Position numbers and translations under genes: made by a program. Shown piece by piece: positions 46,411-55,851 of a DNA stretch of 64,000 nt. Origin of the DNA: Streptomyces antarcticus (GTDB taxonomy: Bacteria > Actinomycetota > Actinomycetes > Streptomycetales > Streptomycetaceae). Position 1 is the stretch's first letter. Every line of letters begins with the position of its first letter. The stretch is taken from the NCBI RefSeq assembly GCF_026627255.1, contig NZ_JAPNLM010000001.1, positions 124,001 through 188,000 on the forward strand. The letters are read 5' to 3'. The notes under the pieces were generated by a model. That model was not told the origin of the DNA, did no database searches, and worked only from the letters and a program-made list of their open reading frames with translations.

Positions 46411-47265
46411 TCAGGCGTCGGGCGTCGGGCCGGCGGGCATCGGCGCCCCGCCTTCCCCGGCCCCGGCGTCGGCCGGAGCCGCCGCCGTTGCCACAGGAGC
46501 CGGTGCGGTCGCGGTGGTTGCCCCGCTCCGCTCGTCCGCCTTGGCGCGAATGCCGCGCCAGGCAGACTCGGCAGCCTGCTGCTCTGCTTCCTTCTTGCTG
46601 CGGCCGGTGCCGGTGCCGTACGAGACACCACCGACGCGAGCGGCAGCGGTGAAGGTCTTCTCGTGGTCCGGGCCGGTCTCAGAGACCAGGTATTCCGGTA
46701 CGCCAAGACCTTCGGACGCCGTGAGTTCCTGGAGACTGGTTTTCCAGTCCAGGCCGGCACCGAGGTTCGAGGACCTGTCGATGAGCGGGTCGAAGAGCCG
46801 GTGAACCAGCTCCGAGGCCGCGTCGAGGCCCTGGTCGAGGTAGACGGCGCCGATCACCGCTTCAAGGGTGTCGGCGAGGATGGATGCCTTGTCCCGGCCA
46901 CCCGTGCCCTCTTCGCCGCGGCCGAGCCGGACGAAGGAACCGAGATCGAGGCCACGCCCGACCTCCGCCAGTGCGCGCGAGTTGACCACCGCGGCCCGAA
47001 GTTTGGCCAGCTGGCCTTCGGGGAGATCCGGGTGGGTCGTGTACAGCGTGTCCGTGACCACCAGGCCGAGCACGGAGTCCCCGAGGAACTCCAGCCGCTC
47101 GTTGGTGGGCAGACCGCCGTTCTCGTACGCGTACGAGCGGTGGGTCAGTGCACGCACCAGAAGGGCGGTCTCGAGTTGGTACCCGAGCCGCCCTTCCAGA
47201 AGCGTGTGGGACGAGGCCGCGTTCTTACTGTCTGCCTGCTTCTCAGCGTTGGACAGCTCAGACAT
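46411..47265 (-). CDS. rnc: Ribonuclease III (AbsB)
   Basis: RNase III cleaves double-stranded RNA and in S. coelicolor is AbsB, needed for antibiotic production. The 284-residue protein has the catalytic signature [21 protein letters not shown] (Glu and Asp metal ligands), [16 protein letters not shown], and a C-terminal double-strand RNA binding domain ([13 protein letters not shown] ... [18 protein letters not shown]). A further 50 residues of Ala/Pro/Thr tail follow. Start at the ATG at 47265; upstream open frame overlaps rpmF and is non-conserved. Confidence 0.95.
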   Translation of the reverse strand: MSELSNAEKQADSKNAASSHTLLEGRLGYQLETALLVRALTHRSYAYENGGLPTNERLEFLGDSVLGLVVTDTLYTTHPDLPEGQLAKLRAAVVNSRALAEVGRGLDLGSFVRLGRGEEGTGGRDKASILADTLEAVIGAVYLDQGLDAASELVHRLFDPLIDRSSNLGAGLDWKTSLQELTASEGLGVPEYLVSETGPDHEKTFTAAARVGGVSYGTGTGRSKKEAEQQAAESAWRGIRAKADERSGATTATAPAPVATAAAPADAGAGEGGAPMPAGPTPDA

Positions 47266-47284
47266 TGCGCCTCTCACCAGCCGC

Positions 47285-47458
47285 TCAGACCTCGAGGACC
47301 TGGCGCTTGTTGTAGGTGCCGCAGCTCGGGCACGCAATGTGCTGGAGCTTCGGCTCCTGGCAACGCTCACACGAAACCAGAGTGGGGACCGCAGCCTTCC
47401 ACTGCGACCGGCGGTGGCGCGTGTTGCTGCGCGACATCTTCCGCTTCGGAACAGCCAC
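47285..47458 (-). CDS. rpmF: 50S ribosomal protein L32
   Basis: A 57-residue protein too short to stand out as an ORF. It reads (GTG) [21 protein letters not shown], then [18 protein letters not shown], a four-cysteine zinc ribbon (C+ form). GGAGAA lies six bases before the start. It lies between the DUF177 gene (2-base gap) and rnc (19-base gap), the conserved YceD-rpmF-rnc arrangement. Confidence 0.95.
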   Translation of the reverse strand: MAVPKRKMSRSNTRHRRSQWKAAVPTLVSCERCQEPKLQHIACPSCGTYNKRQVLEV

Positions 47459-47460
47459 GG

Positions 47461-48123
47461 CTACTTCTCCTGCTTCTCGGCGGCGCCCTGAACTCCGTCA
47501 GAGGCAGTGCCGCTCATGTTGTCCTTCTCGACGCCCTGATCGGTGACGAGTCCCTGCAGTGCCGCCCAACGGATGTCGACGGCGTCATGGTGGTGGTCCG
47601 GGTCGTCGTTCAGGCTGAGCCCGCAATCGGGGCACAGTCCGAGACAGTCCTCCCGGCACACCGGCTGCAGCGGCAGTGCGAGCACCACCACATCGCGCAG
47701 CACGGGTTCGAGGTCGAACAAGCCGTCCTCGAGAAAGAGCGTGTCCTCGTCGTCCTCGGCGTCGTCGGCCGGCTCCGCCTTGGAGCGGGTCCGGTCGTCG
47801 GCGTCAGGGTACGAGAACATTTCCTGGAAGTCCGCCTTGAGCTCGCGCTCGACGGACTCCAGACACCTTACGCACTCCCCTACGGCCGATGCACGGGCGG
47901 TGCCTGTGACAAGCACCCCTTCCATGACAGCCTCGAGGCGGAGCTTGAGCTTGAGCGGGGCACCTTCCGGCACTCCGATGACCCCGGCGAGACCGAGGTC
48001 CGCCGGTGCCGCGATCTCCCGGAACAGCTTCTGCATGGCACCAGGACGCCGACCCAGCTCGTGCGTGTCGAACACGAGGGGGTTGCGGTGGTCGAGGCGG
48101 GTATTCAGGGCTGTTCCTGCTTT
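47461..48123 (-). CDS. YceD/DUF177 family protein
   Basis: A protein of about 220 residues, conserved upstream of rpmF. YceD proteins are linked to 23S rRNA or L32 biogenesis. The conserved part begins [23 protein letters not shown] and ends with [19 protein letters not shown], a Cys-rich site, then an acidic tail. The start is unclear: I use the GTG at 48123, but an ATG at 48168 is also open and homology would begin seven codons downstream of the GTG. The function is inferred. Confidence 0.87.
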   Translation of the reverse strand, partial: KAGTALNTRLDHRNPLVFDTHELGRRPGAMQKLFREIAAPADLGLAGVIGVPEGAPLKLKLRLEAVMEGVLVTGTARASAVGECVRCLESVERELKADFQEMFSYPDADDRTRSKAEPADDAEDDEDTLFLEDGLFDLEPVLRDVVVLALPLQPVCREDCLGLCPDCGLSLNDDPDHHHDAVDIRWAALQGLVTDQGVEKDNMSGTASDGVQGAAEKQEK

Positions 48124-48237
48124 CACGGATTGCTCAAGATCAAAGGTTCCGCCACTTACGGGCAGCATGGATCGCGGTGCATACGCGCGACCGAAGAGCC
48201 AGGATACCCGCCGGTGAGCTCTGAGCCCAATCCGGTG

Positions 48238-49353
48238 CTAGCGCCCCTGTTCGTACTGGCGCAGCTGGTCCAGGTTGATCATGCTCGTGTCGAAGAGGCT
48301 GGTCTCGTCGAGCGCGGGCTGCTGCTGGGCCTGCTGCGGCTGCTGGTGCTGCTGCGGCTGCTGGTGCTGCTGCTGGTAGGCCGCGTAGGGGTCGTGCTGC
48401 TGCTGCGCGTCGTAGTGGCCCGCGTACGGCGTGCCCGCGGAGCCGGCGCCGGAGTACGGGTCGGGCTGCTGCTGGTAGCCGCCGTACGGGTCCTGGTAGC
48501 CGTACGCGTCCTGGTGCCCGGTGTCCGGCTGGGCCGGGTACTGCGCGGCGTAGGCGTCGTAGACGGGCTCCGGCTGCTGCGCCTGGGCGGGGATCAGCGG
48601 CCGCGCCGGCGCGGCGGCCCGCTCCGGTTCCGCGAGGCCCGCCAGGAAGTCCGCGTCGCTCGACGAGCGGGACTGCTGGGAGCCCGCCGCGTCCTGGGCT
48701 GCCATGTGCGCGCCGAGGTCGTCCGTGGGCATCCGGCCCAGCAGCTTCTGGCGGCCCTTGCCCACCGCGTCGAGGGTCTTGGAGAGCACCGCCTCGAAGG
48801 TGGCCAGCTTGGTGTCCACGTACGCGTCGGCCTGCCGGCGCTGCGTCTCGGGGTCGTGGCTGCGCTCGGGCGCCTCGGAGTCGGGGTAGCCCTGCTCGTC
48901 CAGGCCCGGTCCGCGGCCCAGCAGCTTCTCGCGGCCGCGGTCCACCGAACCGATGGTCTTGGTGAGGACGACCTCGAAGTTGGCGAGCTTGCTGTCCACG
49001 TAGTCGTCGGCCTCGGCCCGGATCTCCTCCGCCTCCCGGCGGGCGTCCTCCAGGATCCGGTCCGCCTCGGCCTGGGAGCGCCGCGCGACTTCGGTGTCGG
49101 AGATCAGCGAACCGCGCTGACTGTGCGCGGACTCGATGATCCGGTCCGCCTCTCGGCGGGCCTCCTCGACCATCTGCTCCCGGTCTCCGATGAGTTCACG
49201 GGCCTGCGCGAGGGAGCCGGGGAGCGCGGCGCGGACCTCTTCGAGCTGGGCGAGCAGTTCGGCACGGTTGATCACGCAGGAGGCCGACATCGGCATGGAG
49301 CGGGCGCCGCCGACGGCCGCGACGATCTCGTCGAGCTTCTTCTGCACGTCCAT
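48238..49353 (-). CDS. SepIVA/DivIVA-like cell-division coiled-coil protein
   Basis: A 371-residue protein. It begins MDVQKKLDEIVAAVGGARSMPMSASCVINRAELL, then a long coiled coil (LGS-type REQMVEEARREADRIIESAHSQ). Two near-repeats of DYVDSKLANFEVVLTKTI and AYVDTKLATFEAVLSKTL occur. The last 150 residues are Gln/Tyr/Pro-rich and likely disordered. Its place beside YceD-rpmF-rnc matches mycobacterial SepIVA, a divisome or elongation factor. Start taken at the ATG at 49353; a GTG four codons earlier is open. Confidence 0.83.
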   Translation of the reverse strand: MDVQKKLDEIVAAVGGARSMPMSASCVINRAELLAQLEEVRAALPGSLAQARELIGDREQMVEEARREADRIIESAHSQRGSLISDTEVARRSQAEADRILEDARREAEEIRAEADDYVDSKLANFEVVLTKTIGSVDRGREKLLGRGPGLDEQGYPDSEAPERSHDPETQRRQADAYVDTKLATFEAVLSKTLDAVGKGRQKLLGRMPTDDLGAHMAAQDAAGSQQSRSSSDADFLAGLAEPERAAAPARPLIPAQAQQPEPVYDAYAAQYPAQPDTGHQDAYGYQDPYGGYQQQPDPYSGAGSAGTPYAGHYDAQQQHDPYAAYQQQHQQPQQHQQPQQAQQQPALDETSLFDTSMINLDQLRQYEQGR

Positions 49354-49456
49354 GGGGACTCGCACTCTCTCGGCCTCGGGCGGTTCCCGAGTCGGACGCA
49401 ACGACTGTAAGGCCGACGGGCGGGCCCCCGACACCGGCTGACGGCCCGGCGGACGG

Positions 49457-49936
49457 TCAGCGGTCGCGCAGCCGTTCCAGCAGGGCGGCGTGCACGTGCG
49501 CGGGCAGCAGGTGGGCCACGTCGCCGCCCCAGGTCGCGACCTCCTTGACCAGCGAGGACGACAGGAAGCTGTAGGTGGGGTTGGTCGGGACGAAGAGCGT
49601 CTCGACGCCGGAGAGCCCCATGTTCATCTGGGCCATCTGGAGTTCGTAGTCGAAGTCGCTGACGGCGCGCAGGCCCTTGACGATGGCCGGGATGTCCCGC
49701 TGCTTGCAGAAGTCGACGAGCAGGCCGTGGAAGGACTCGACCTCGATGTTCCCGTAGTCGGCGGTCGCCTCGCGGATCAGCTCGATCCGCTCCTCGACGG
49801 TGAACAGGCCCTGCTTCGACTGGTTGATCATCACGGCGACGTGGACCACGTCGTAGAGCCGGGAGGCCCGTCCGATGATGTCGAGGTGTCCGTTGGTGAT
49901 GGGGTCGAACGACCCCGGACAGACGGCGCGGCGCAA
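49457..49936 (-). CDS. coaD: Phosphopantetheine adenylyltransferase
   Basis: CoaD makes dephospho-CoA from phosphopantetheine and ATP. The nucleotidyltransferase motif is PGSFDPITNGHLDII and the second is YSFLSSSLVKEVA; FGLRAVSDFDYELQMA is also conserved. I take the TTG at 49936: GAGGGAC lies six bases before, and 159 residues is the family length. ATGs at 49969 and 49966, overlapping the rsmD stop, would add 10-11 residues. It follows rsmD in the usual order. Confidence 0.9.
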   Translation of the reverse strand: MRRAVCPGSFDPITNGHLDIIGRASRLYDVVHVAVMINQSKQGLFTVEERIELIREATADYGNIEVESFHGLLVDFCKQRDIPAIVKGLRAVSDFDYELQMAQMNMGLSGVETLFVPTNPTYSFLSSSLVKEVATWGGDVAHLLPAHVHAALLERLRDR

Positions 49937-49965
49937 CTGAAGTCCCTCGCTCTCCGGTACGGACA

Positions 49966-50544
49966 TCATGAATCTTCGCTGGTGAAGGCGGCGCGACCGT
50001 ACCAAAGGGTGCCCTCGCCGTACTTCCGCGACCGGAGCGGCTCGAAGCCGTCGGGCCACGGGAACGCGCCGCTCCTCGTGCTGCGCTCCACGGTGACGAG
50101 CGCGTCGCCGGTGAGCCAGCCCTGGGACCGGAGTGTGAGGAGGATCTCCCGGAGATCGTCGTGGCCGACGGCGTACGGGGGGTCCAGGAAGACGAGGTCG
50201 TACGGGTCCCCGCCGGCGACGGCCGCGACGATCTGCTCGGCCCTGCCCGCCCGGAACTCGGCGCCCGGCAGGCCCAGCGACGTGATGTTGTCCCGGATGG
50301 CCTTGGCGGCCTTGGCGTCGGGCTCGACCAGCAGGGCGTGCTTGGCGCCGCGGGACAGCGCCTCCAGGCCCACGGCGCCGGAGCCCGCGTACAGGTCGAG
50401 CACCCGGGACCCCTCGATGCCGTGCAGTGACTCCCAGGTGGAGAAGAGGCCTTCCCGCATCCGGTCCGAGGTCGGGCGGGTGCCGGTGCCCGGGGGCACG
50501 GCCAGCCGTCGCCCGCCGGCGCTGCCGGCGATCACGCGGGTCAT
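49966..50544 (-). CDS. rsmD: 16S rRNA (guanine966-N2)-methyltransferase RsmD
   Basis: RsmD methylates G966 of 16S rRNA. The 192-residue protein starts MTRVIAGSAGGRRLAVPPG and has RPTSDRMREGLFS, SAM motif VLDLYAGSGAVGLEALSRGA and the catalytic LVFLDPPYAVGH. Length is normal. It lies between recG and coaD, 59 bases after recG. Confidence 0.95.
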   Translation of the reverse strand: MTRVIAGSAGGRRLAVPPGTGTRPTSDRMREGLFSTWESLHGIEGSRVLDLYAGSGAVGLEALSRGAKHALLVEPDAKAAKAIRDNITSLGLPGAEFRAGRAEQIVAAVAGGDPYDLVFLDPPYAVGHDDLREILLTLRSQGWLTGDALVTVERSTRSGAFPWPDGFEPLRSRKYGEGTLWYGRAAFTSEDS

Positions 50545-50603
50545 CTGGGGTCCTTCGTACGGCGGTCGCAGGGGTACTGGGCTCCAACGATAGGTCGTAC
50601 CGG

Positions 50604-52808
50604 TCAGCCCTTCTCCAGGTACTGCTCCCGCTCGGTGTCCAGCAGGGCGTCCAGGGCGGTGCGCAGACCCGGCAGGCCCTCCAGCTCGGGGTCGTCGGCG
50701 ACGACCCGGGTGGCCTCCTCCCTGGCCTCGGCGATGACCTCCTCGTCCTCGATGACGGCGAGCATCCGCAGCGAGGAGCGCACCCCGGACTGGGCCTGGC
50801 CCAGGACGTCGCCCTCGCGGCGCTGTTCCAGGTCGATCCGGGAGAGTTCGAAGCCGTCGAGGGTGGCGGCGACGGCGGCGAGCCGGGCCCGGGCGGGGCT
50901 GGCCTCGTGCATCTCGCTGACCAGCAGGCACAGGCCCGGGGCGGAGCCGCGGCCGACGCGGCCGCGGAGCTGGTGGAGCTGGGAGACGCCGAACCGGTCG
51001 GCGTCCATGATCACCATGACGGTGGAGTTCGGGACGTTCACCCCGACCTCGATGACGGTGGTGGCGACCAGCACCTTGACCTCGCCGGCGGCGAAGCGCC
51101 GCATGACGTCGTCCTTGTCGGCCGGGTCCATCCTCCCGTGGAGCACCTCGACCCGGATCCCCGCGAGCGGGCCGCGCGTGAGCTGCTCGGCGATCTCCAG
51201 GACGGCGAGCGGGGGACGCTTGTCCCCGTCGGCCTCGGCGGCCGCCTTCTTCTTCTTGGAGCCGGCGGTCTCGTCGTCGTCCCCGATGCGCGGGCAGACG
51301 ACGTACGCCTGGTGGCCGTTCTCCACCTCCTCGCGGACCCGCTCCCAGGCGCGGGCCAGGAAGTGCGGCTTGTCCTGGGCGGGCACCACGTGGGTCACGA
51401 TGGGCGAGCGCCCGGCGGGCAGCTGGTCGAGGACGGAGGTTTCCAGGTCGCCGAAGACGGTCATGGCGACCGTGCGCGGGATCGGGGTCGCGGTCATCAC
51501 CAGCAGGTGCGGGGGCTGCTTGCCCTTGGAGCGCAGCGCGTCGCGCTGCTCCACGCCGAAGCGGTGCTGTTCGTCGACGACGACCAGGCCGAGGTCATGG
51601 AACTGCACCTTGTCCTCGATCAGGGCGTGCGTGCCGATGACGATCCCGGCCTCCCCGGTGACCAGGTCGAGCAGGGCCCGGCGGCGGGCCGGCACTCCCA
51701 TCGAACCGGTGAGCAGCACGACCTTCGTGCCGCGGTCGGAGCCGCCGAGCATGCCGCCCTCGGCCAGCTCGCCCATCATCTCGGTGATCGACCGGTGGTG
51801 CTGCTGGGCGAGCACCTCGGTGGGCGCGAGCATCGCGGCCTGCCCCCCGGAGTCGACGACGGCGAGCATCGCGCGCAGGGCCACCATCGTCTTGCCCGAG
51901 CCCACTTCGCCCTGGAGGAGGCGGTGCATGGGGTGGCTGGTGGCCAGGTCGTCGAAGATCTCCGCGGAGACCTTCAGCTGGCCGGCGGTGAGGGTGAAGG
52001 GGAGCTTGGCGTCGAAGGAGTCCAGCAGCCCGCCGGGGGTGGGGCGGCGGGGCACGGCGGGGAGCTGGGAGTCCGCGTGGCGGCGGCGGGCCAGGGCGAC
52101 TTGGAGGACGAAGGCCTCGTCCCACTTCAGGCGCTGGCGGGCGTCCTCGATGTCGGCCTTGGTGGCCGGCCGGTGGACCTTGAGCAGGGCCTCGGTGAGC
52201 GGGACCAGTCCGCGGCCCTCGCGCAGGGCGGGCGGCAGCGGGTCCACGGTCTCCTGGACGGCGGGCAGGACCGCGTCCACGCACTTGGTGATCTTCCAGG
52301 ATTCCAGCTTGGCGCAGGCCGGGTAGATCGGGATGAGCCGGCTCGCGAACGCACTGGCCGCGTCCTCGTCGGAGGCGTCGGCGCTCAGCAGCTCGTAGGC
52401 GGGGTGGGCGAGCTGGAGCTTGCGGTTGAACATGCCGACCTTGCCCGCGAACATGGCGCGGGTGCCGGGCAGCAGGTCCTTGTGCGGCTTGTGGACCCCG
52501 GCGCCGAAGAAGACGAGCTGGAGCCGGCCGCTGCCGTCGGTGATGGTCACCTCCAGGCGTCTGCCGCGGCCGCCGTTGAAGGCCAGGATCCGGGCGTCGG
52601 CGACCTGGGCGACCACGGTCACGTGCTCGTCGAGCTGGTCGGCGAGCTCGGCCAGCGGGGTCAGCTCGCCCCGCTCCGCATACCGCCGCGGGTAGTGGTG
52701 GAGCAGGTCCAGGGCCGTGTGCAGGCCGAGCTGCTCGGCCAGCACCTTCGCGGTGGCGGGGCCGAGCGTCTTCTTGAGGTCTTCGTCGAGCGCGGGCACG
52801 TGTTCCAT
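50604..52808 (-). CDS. recG: ATP-dependent DNA helicase RecG
   Basis: RecG remodels stalled replication forks and Holliday junctions. The 734-residue protein has an N-terminal wedge domain (PRRYAERGELTPL), an OB fold, Walker A LLQGEVGSGKTMVA, DEQH box VVVDEQHRFGV, and motif VI QLRGRVGRGSAPG. A charged lysine-rich insertion (GSKKKKAAAEADG) lies in the helicase region. ATG at 52808; a TTG seven codons earlier is open. It is 26 bases after the FakA-like gene. Confidence 0.94.
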   Translation of the reverse strand: MEHVPALDEDLKKTLGPATAKVLAEQLGLHTALDLLHHYPRRYAERGELTPLAELADQLDEHVTVVAQVADARILAFNGGRGRRLEVTITDGSGRLQLVFFGAGVHKPHKDLLPGTRAMFAGKVGMFNRKLQLAHPAYELLSADASDEDAASAFASRLIPIYPACAKLESWKITKCVDAVLPAVQETVDPLPPALREGRGLVPLTEALLKVHRPATKADIEDARQRLKWDEAFVLQVALARRRHADSQLPAVPRRPTPGGLLDSFDAKLPFTLTAGQLKVSAEIFDDLATSHPMHRLLQGEVGSGKTMVALRAMLAVVDSGGQAAMLAPTEVLAQQHHRSITEMMGELAEGGMLGGSDRGTKVVLLTGSMGVPARRRALLDLVTGEAGIVIGTHALIEDKVQFHDLGLVVVDEQHRFGVEQRDALRSKGKQPPHLLVMTATPIPRTVAMTVFGDLETSVLDQLPAGRSPIVTHVVPAQDKPHFLARAWERVREEVENGHQAYVVCPRIGDDDETAGSKKKKAAAEADGDKRPPLAVLEIAEQLTRGPLAGIRVEVLHGRMDPADKDDVMRRFAAGEVKVLVATTVIEVGVNVPNSTVMVIMDADRFGVSQLHQLRGRVGRGSAPGLCLLVSEMHEASPARARLAAVAATLDGFELSRIDLEQRREGDVLGQAQSGVRSSLRMLAVIEDEEVIAEAREEATRVVADDPELEGLPGLRTALDALLDTEREQYLEKG

Positions 52809-52834
52809 TGCACACCATGCCGCTGACAAGGCGG

Positions 52835-54487
52835 CTATTCGACCCCGATGAGGAGCGGCGCCGAGTGCCGCCCGCCCCGGTAGGTGACGGTGTCCACGGC
52901 CAGGTGCCCGTGCTGGACGTACGCCTCCAGGCGCTCGGCGAGCGCGTCCGGCACCTCCGGGCCGAGGACCAGGGTGACCAGTTCGCCGCCGGAGCCGAGC
53001 ATCCGCTCCAGGACCGCCTCGGCGGTCTCGGCCAGGCTCGCGCCGATGACCGCCACGTCACCGTCGATGAGGCCGAGCACGTCGCCGGCCTGGCAGATCC
53101 CGGCGGAGGTGAAGGACTGCCGTTCGGCGATCGCCAGCTCCGCGTAGCGGGTGGCGCCGGCCGCCGCCGTCATGGCGACCACGTCCTCGTCGAAGCTGCC
53201 GTCGGGGTCGTGCACGGCGAGCGCGGCCAGCCCCTGGACGGCGGAGCGGGTGGGGATGACGGCCACGCGTACGCCGTCCGCCCGGGCCTGCTCGGCCGCC
53301 GCGACGGCGACGGCCCGCAGTTCGGCGCCGCCCGGCAGCAGCACCACCTCGCGGGCGTGCGCGCGGCGGATGGCGCCGAGCAGCTCGGCCGCCGCCGGGA
53401 CCTCCCCGGGGCGGGCGAGGACGGCGGTCGCGCCCGCCTCCCCGCACAGTCCCGCGAGCCCCTCCCCCGGGACGACGGCGACCACGGCCCGCTGGGCGCG
53501 CTCGCCGCGGGCCCGGCGCATCTCGTCGCCGAAGTGGGTGATCCGGATCCGGTACGGCCGCCCGGCGACGACCCCGGCCTCCACGGCCGCGCCGGGGTCG
53601 TCGACGTGCACGTGGACGTTCCACAGGCCATCGCCGCCGACCACCACGAGGGAGTCGCCGAGCCCGTCGAGCCGGGCGCGCAGGTCCGCGACCGCCGGCT
53701 CCGGGGCCTCCAGCAGGTAGATCACCTCGTACGCCGGCCCGTCCTGCCCGCTCGCGCAGGGCTCCGCGGGGCGGGGTACGGGCACGGCCCGCCCGCGCAC
53801 CGGTTCGGCGGCGGGCTCCTGCCCCGACAGCGCCTGCCACAGGGCCCCGAGTACGGCGACCACGCCGCAGCCCCCGGCGTCGACCACCCCGGCGCGGCCG
53901 AGGACGGCCAGCTGCCCCGGGGTCTCGGCCAGGGCGACGCGGGCCCCGTCGTAGGCGGCGCGGGCCACGTCCGCGGCGGTCCCGGCGGCGGCTCCGGCGG
54001 CCTCGCCGGCCCGGGCCGCGGCGGTGGCCACGGTGAGCATGGTGCCCTCGACCGGGTGCGCGACGGCCGCGTACGCCGATTCCGCGGCGCGGGTCAGCGC
54101 CTGGGCCAGCACCGCCCCGGGGCCCCGGGCGCCGGGCTCGTCCCCGAGCACGTCGGCGACCCCGCGCAGCAGCTGCGCCAGGATCGTCCCGGAGTTGCCC
54201 CGGGCGCCGATGAGCGCTCCGTGCGCGTAGGCCCGTACGGCCTGGGCGAGGGAGGTCTGCGGTGTGCCCTCGGTCACCTTGCCGAAGGCCTCGTCGAGGG
54301 CGCGGTCGGCCGATTCGGCGGTCAGGTAGAGGTTGGTTCCGGTGTCCGCGTCGGCGACGGGGTAGACGTTGATCGCGTCGATGTCCTCGCGGGCCCGGCC
54401 CAGTGCGGCCACGGCCAGCGAGCTCCACGTGCGCACCGCTCCGGCGTCGAGCTCGTCACGGGGCTGCGGCTGGGGCTCGTGCGGCAC
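52835..54487 (-). CDS. DhaL/DAK-domain protein, FakA-like fatty acid kinase subunit
   Basis: A 550-residue protein. The N-terminal DhaL domain shows INVYPVADADTGTN and GARGNSGTILAQLLRG, the nucleotide and metal site. The C-terminal half is a Dak1_2-type domain (GDGLWNVHVHVDD). In Gram-positives FakA phosphorylates fatty acids held by FakB. The C-terminal sequence fits that family; no fakB is in the window. GTG start at 54487 with GGAGG eight bases before. Upstream of recG, a common actinobacterial pair. Confidence 0.87.
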   Translation of the reverse strand: MPHEPQPQPRDELDAGAVRTWSSLAVAALGRAREDIDAINVYPVADADTGTNLYLTAESADRALDEAFGKVTEGTPQTSLAQAVRAYAHGALIGARGNSGTILAQLLRGVADVLGDEPGARGPGAVLAQALTRAAESAYAAVAHPVEGTMLTVATAAARAGEAAGAAAGTAADVARAAYDGARVALAETPGQLAVLGRAGVVDAGGCGVVAVLGALWQALSGQEPAAEPVRGRAVPVPRPAEPCASGQDGPAYEVIYLLEAPEPAVADLRARLDGLGDSLVVVGGDGLWNVHVHVDDPGAAVEAGVVAGRPYRIRITHFGDEMRRARGERAQRAVVAVVPGEGLAGLCGEAGATAVLARPGEVPAAAELLGAIRRAHAREVVLLPGGAELRAVAVAAAEQARADGVRVAVIPTRSAVQGLAALAVHDPDGSFDEDVVAMTAAAGATRYAELAIAERQSFTSAGICQAGDVLGLIDGDVAVIGASLAETAEAVLERMLGSGGELVTLVLGPEVPDALAERLEAYVQHGHLAVDTVTYRGGRHSAPLLIGVE

Positions 54488-54588
54488 CGGGCGTTCCTCC
54501 TTGTGCGGGCCAGGGTTCACCGCAGGGTAACGAAGGACCGCCGGGGCGTCCGGACCTCGGGGCGGGGGCGGCGGCGGCCATGGTAGTT

Positions 54589-54617
54589 TTCTTGGACCGG
54601 TGCAGGCGTTGTATGCT
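54589..54617 (+). promoter_or_regulatory. Candidate rpmB promoter
   Basis: TATGCT at 54612-54617 is a good -10. The -35 is uncertain: TTCTTG at 54589-54594 is at 17 bases, TTGGAC at 54592-54597 at 14. It lies about 110 bases before rpmB. Confidence 0.4.
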
Positions 54618-54728
54618 GCTCCGGTTGCCCGATGAGAGTCGGGCCATTCCCCCGGCAAGCCACTTCAGATCTCTGGATCCGGTGCGCCGGTTTCACTGTA
54701 ATTGCACCTGAAGTCTTTGGAGTGACCT

Positions 54729-54914
54729 GTGGCTGCCAACTGCGACGTTTGCGCCAAGGGGCCGAGCTTCGGCAACAGCATCTCCCACTCGCACCGCCGT
54801 ACCTCGCGTCGCTGGAACCCGAACATCCAGCGCGTGCGTGCCGTGGTCAATGGGACGCCGAAGCGCCTCAACGCCTGCACCTCGTGCATCAAGGCCGGCA
54901 AGGTCTCGCGCTGA
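54729..54914 (+). CDS. rpmB: 50S ribosomal protein L28
   Basis: A 61-residue ribosomal protein: [34 protein letters not shown]. Cys5, Cys8, Cys50 and Cys53 make it the zinc-binding C+ form; Streptomyces often has a second C- copy elsewhere. GTG start at 54729. Single gene with its own promoter-like region and a strong terminator, divergent from the FakA-like gene. Confidence 0.95.
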   Translation: MAANCDVCAKGPSFGNSISHSHRRTSRRWNPNIQRVRAVVNGTPKRLNACTSCIKAGKVSR

Positions 54915-54952
54915 CGCCTCCCGTCGTAGCGCAGCCCTTTCCGGTTGCCAAG

Positions 54953-54985
54953 AAGGCCGGTTCACCTCTGGTGAACCGGCCTTTT
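54953..54985 (+). terminator. Intrinsic terminator of rpmB
   Basis: 14-bp perfect arms (54953-54966, 54970-54983) with a TCT loop, followed by TTGCCTTT. A strong hairpin with a T-containing tail, 38 bases after rpmB. Confidence 0.88.
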
Positions 54986-55053
54986 GCCTTTCCCGGATCC
55001 CGTGGATGCCCCGGGTCCCATGGACGCCACCGGGCCGGTGGGCCCGGTGGGGC

Positions 55054-55851
55054 TCAGCGCCACCGCCAGGCGTGGTCCACCGGGCCGATGCCCGCGCCGA
55101 GCGCGAAGCCGGCGGCGATGGCTCCAGTCACGTACGCCTTGGCCTCGGTGACCGCCTCCGGGACCGCCAAGCCCTTGGCCAGGCCCGCCGCGACGGCGCT
55201 GGCGAGGGTGCAGCCCGTGCCGTGGGTGTGCCGGTTGTCGTAGCGGGGGGCCCGCAGCCAGTGCTCCTCGGTGCCGTCGCTGAGCAGGTCCACCGCCTCG
55301 TCCGCGTTCGCGAGGTGCCCGCCCTTGATGAGCGCCCAGCGCGGCCCGTAGCCGAGGACCGCGTCGGCGGCCCGGCGCATGTCGTCCTCGGTCTCCACCA
55401 GCAGGCCCGTGAGCTGCGCCACCTCGTCCAGGTTGGGCGTGGCCACGGTGGCCCGCGGCAGCAGCTCCCCGCGTACGGCGTCCAGCGCCGAGGCGGCGAG
55501 CAGCGCGTCCCCGTGCTTGGAGACGCCGACCGGGTCGACGACGGCCGGCGCCGGGGTCTCGGCCAGCAGCGCGGCCACGGTCTCCACCAGCACGGCCGAG
55601 GAGAGCATGCCGGTCTTGACGGCCCGTACCCCGATGTCGTCCACGACGGCCCGGTACTGGGCCGTCACGGCCTCGGCGGGGAGCTCCCAGGCTCCGCGTA
55701 CCCCGAGGGAGTTCTGCGCGGTCACGGCGGTCACCACGCTCATGCCGTGGACGCCGAGCGCGAACATGGTCTTGAGGTCGGCCTGGATGCCCGCGCCGCC
55801 GCCGGAGTCGGATCCGGCGACGGTCAGGCACAGGGGCGGCGCCGTGCTCAC
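55054..55851 (-). CDS. thiD: Hydroxymethylpyrimidine (phosphate) kinase ThiD
   Basis: ThiD phosphorylates HMP and HMP-phosphate for thiamine synthesis. The 265-residue ribokinase-fold protein starts (GTG) [27 protein letters not shown] and has [15 protein letters not shown] and the catalytic [17 protein letters not shown] near residue 205. GTG overlaps the thiL stop by four bases, so thiL-thiD are coupled. No TPP riboswitch is seen near it. Confidence 0.95.
   Translation of the reverse strand: MSTAPPLCLTVAGSDSGGGAGIQADLKTMFALGVHGMSVVTAVTAQNSLGVRGAWELPAEAVTAQYRAVVDDIGVRAVKTGMLSSAVLVETVAALLAETPAPAVVDPVGVSKHGDALLAASALDAVRGELLPRATVATPNLDEVAQLTGLLVETEDDMRRAADAVLGYGPRWALIKGGHLANADEAVDLLSDGTEEHWLRAPRYDNRHTHGTGCTLASAVAAGLAKGLAVPEAVTEAKAYVTGAIAAGFALGAGIGPVDHAWRWR

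Noticed and set aside
45646..49410. A 1254-residue open frame on the plus strand
   Set aside because: It runs antisense across mutM, rnc, rpmF, the YceD gene and the SepIVA-like gene, all of which have clear homology.
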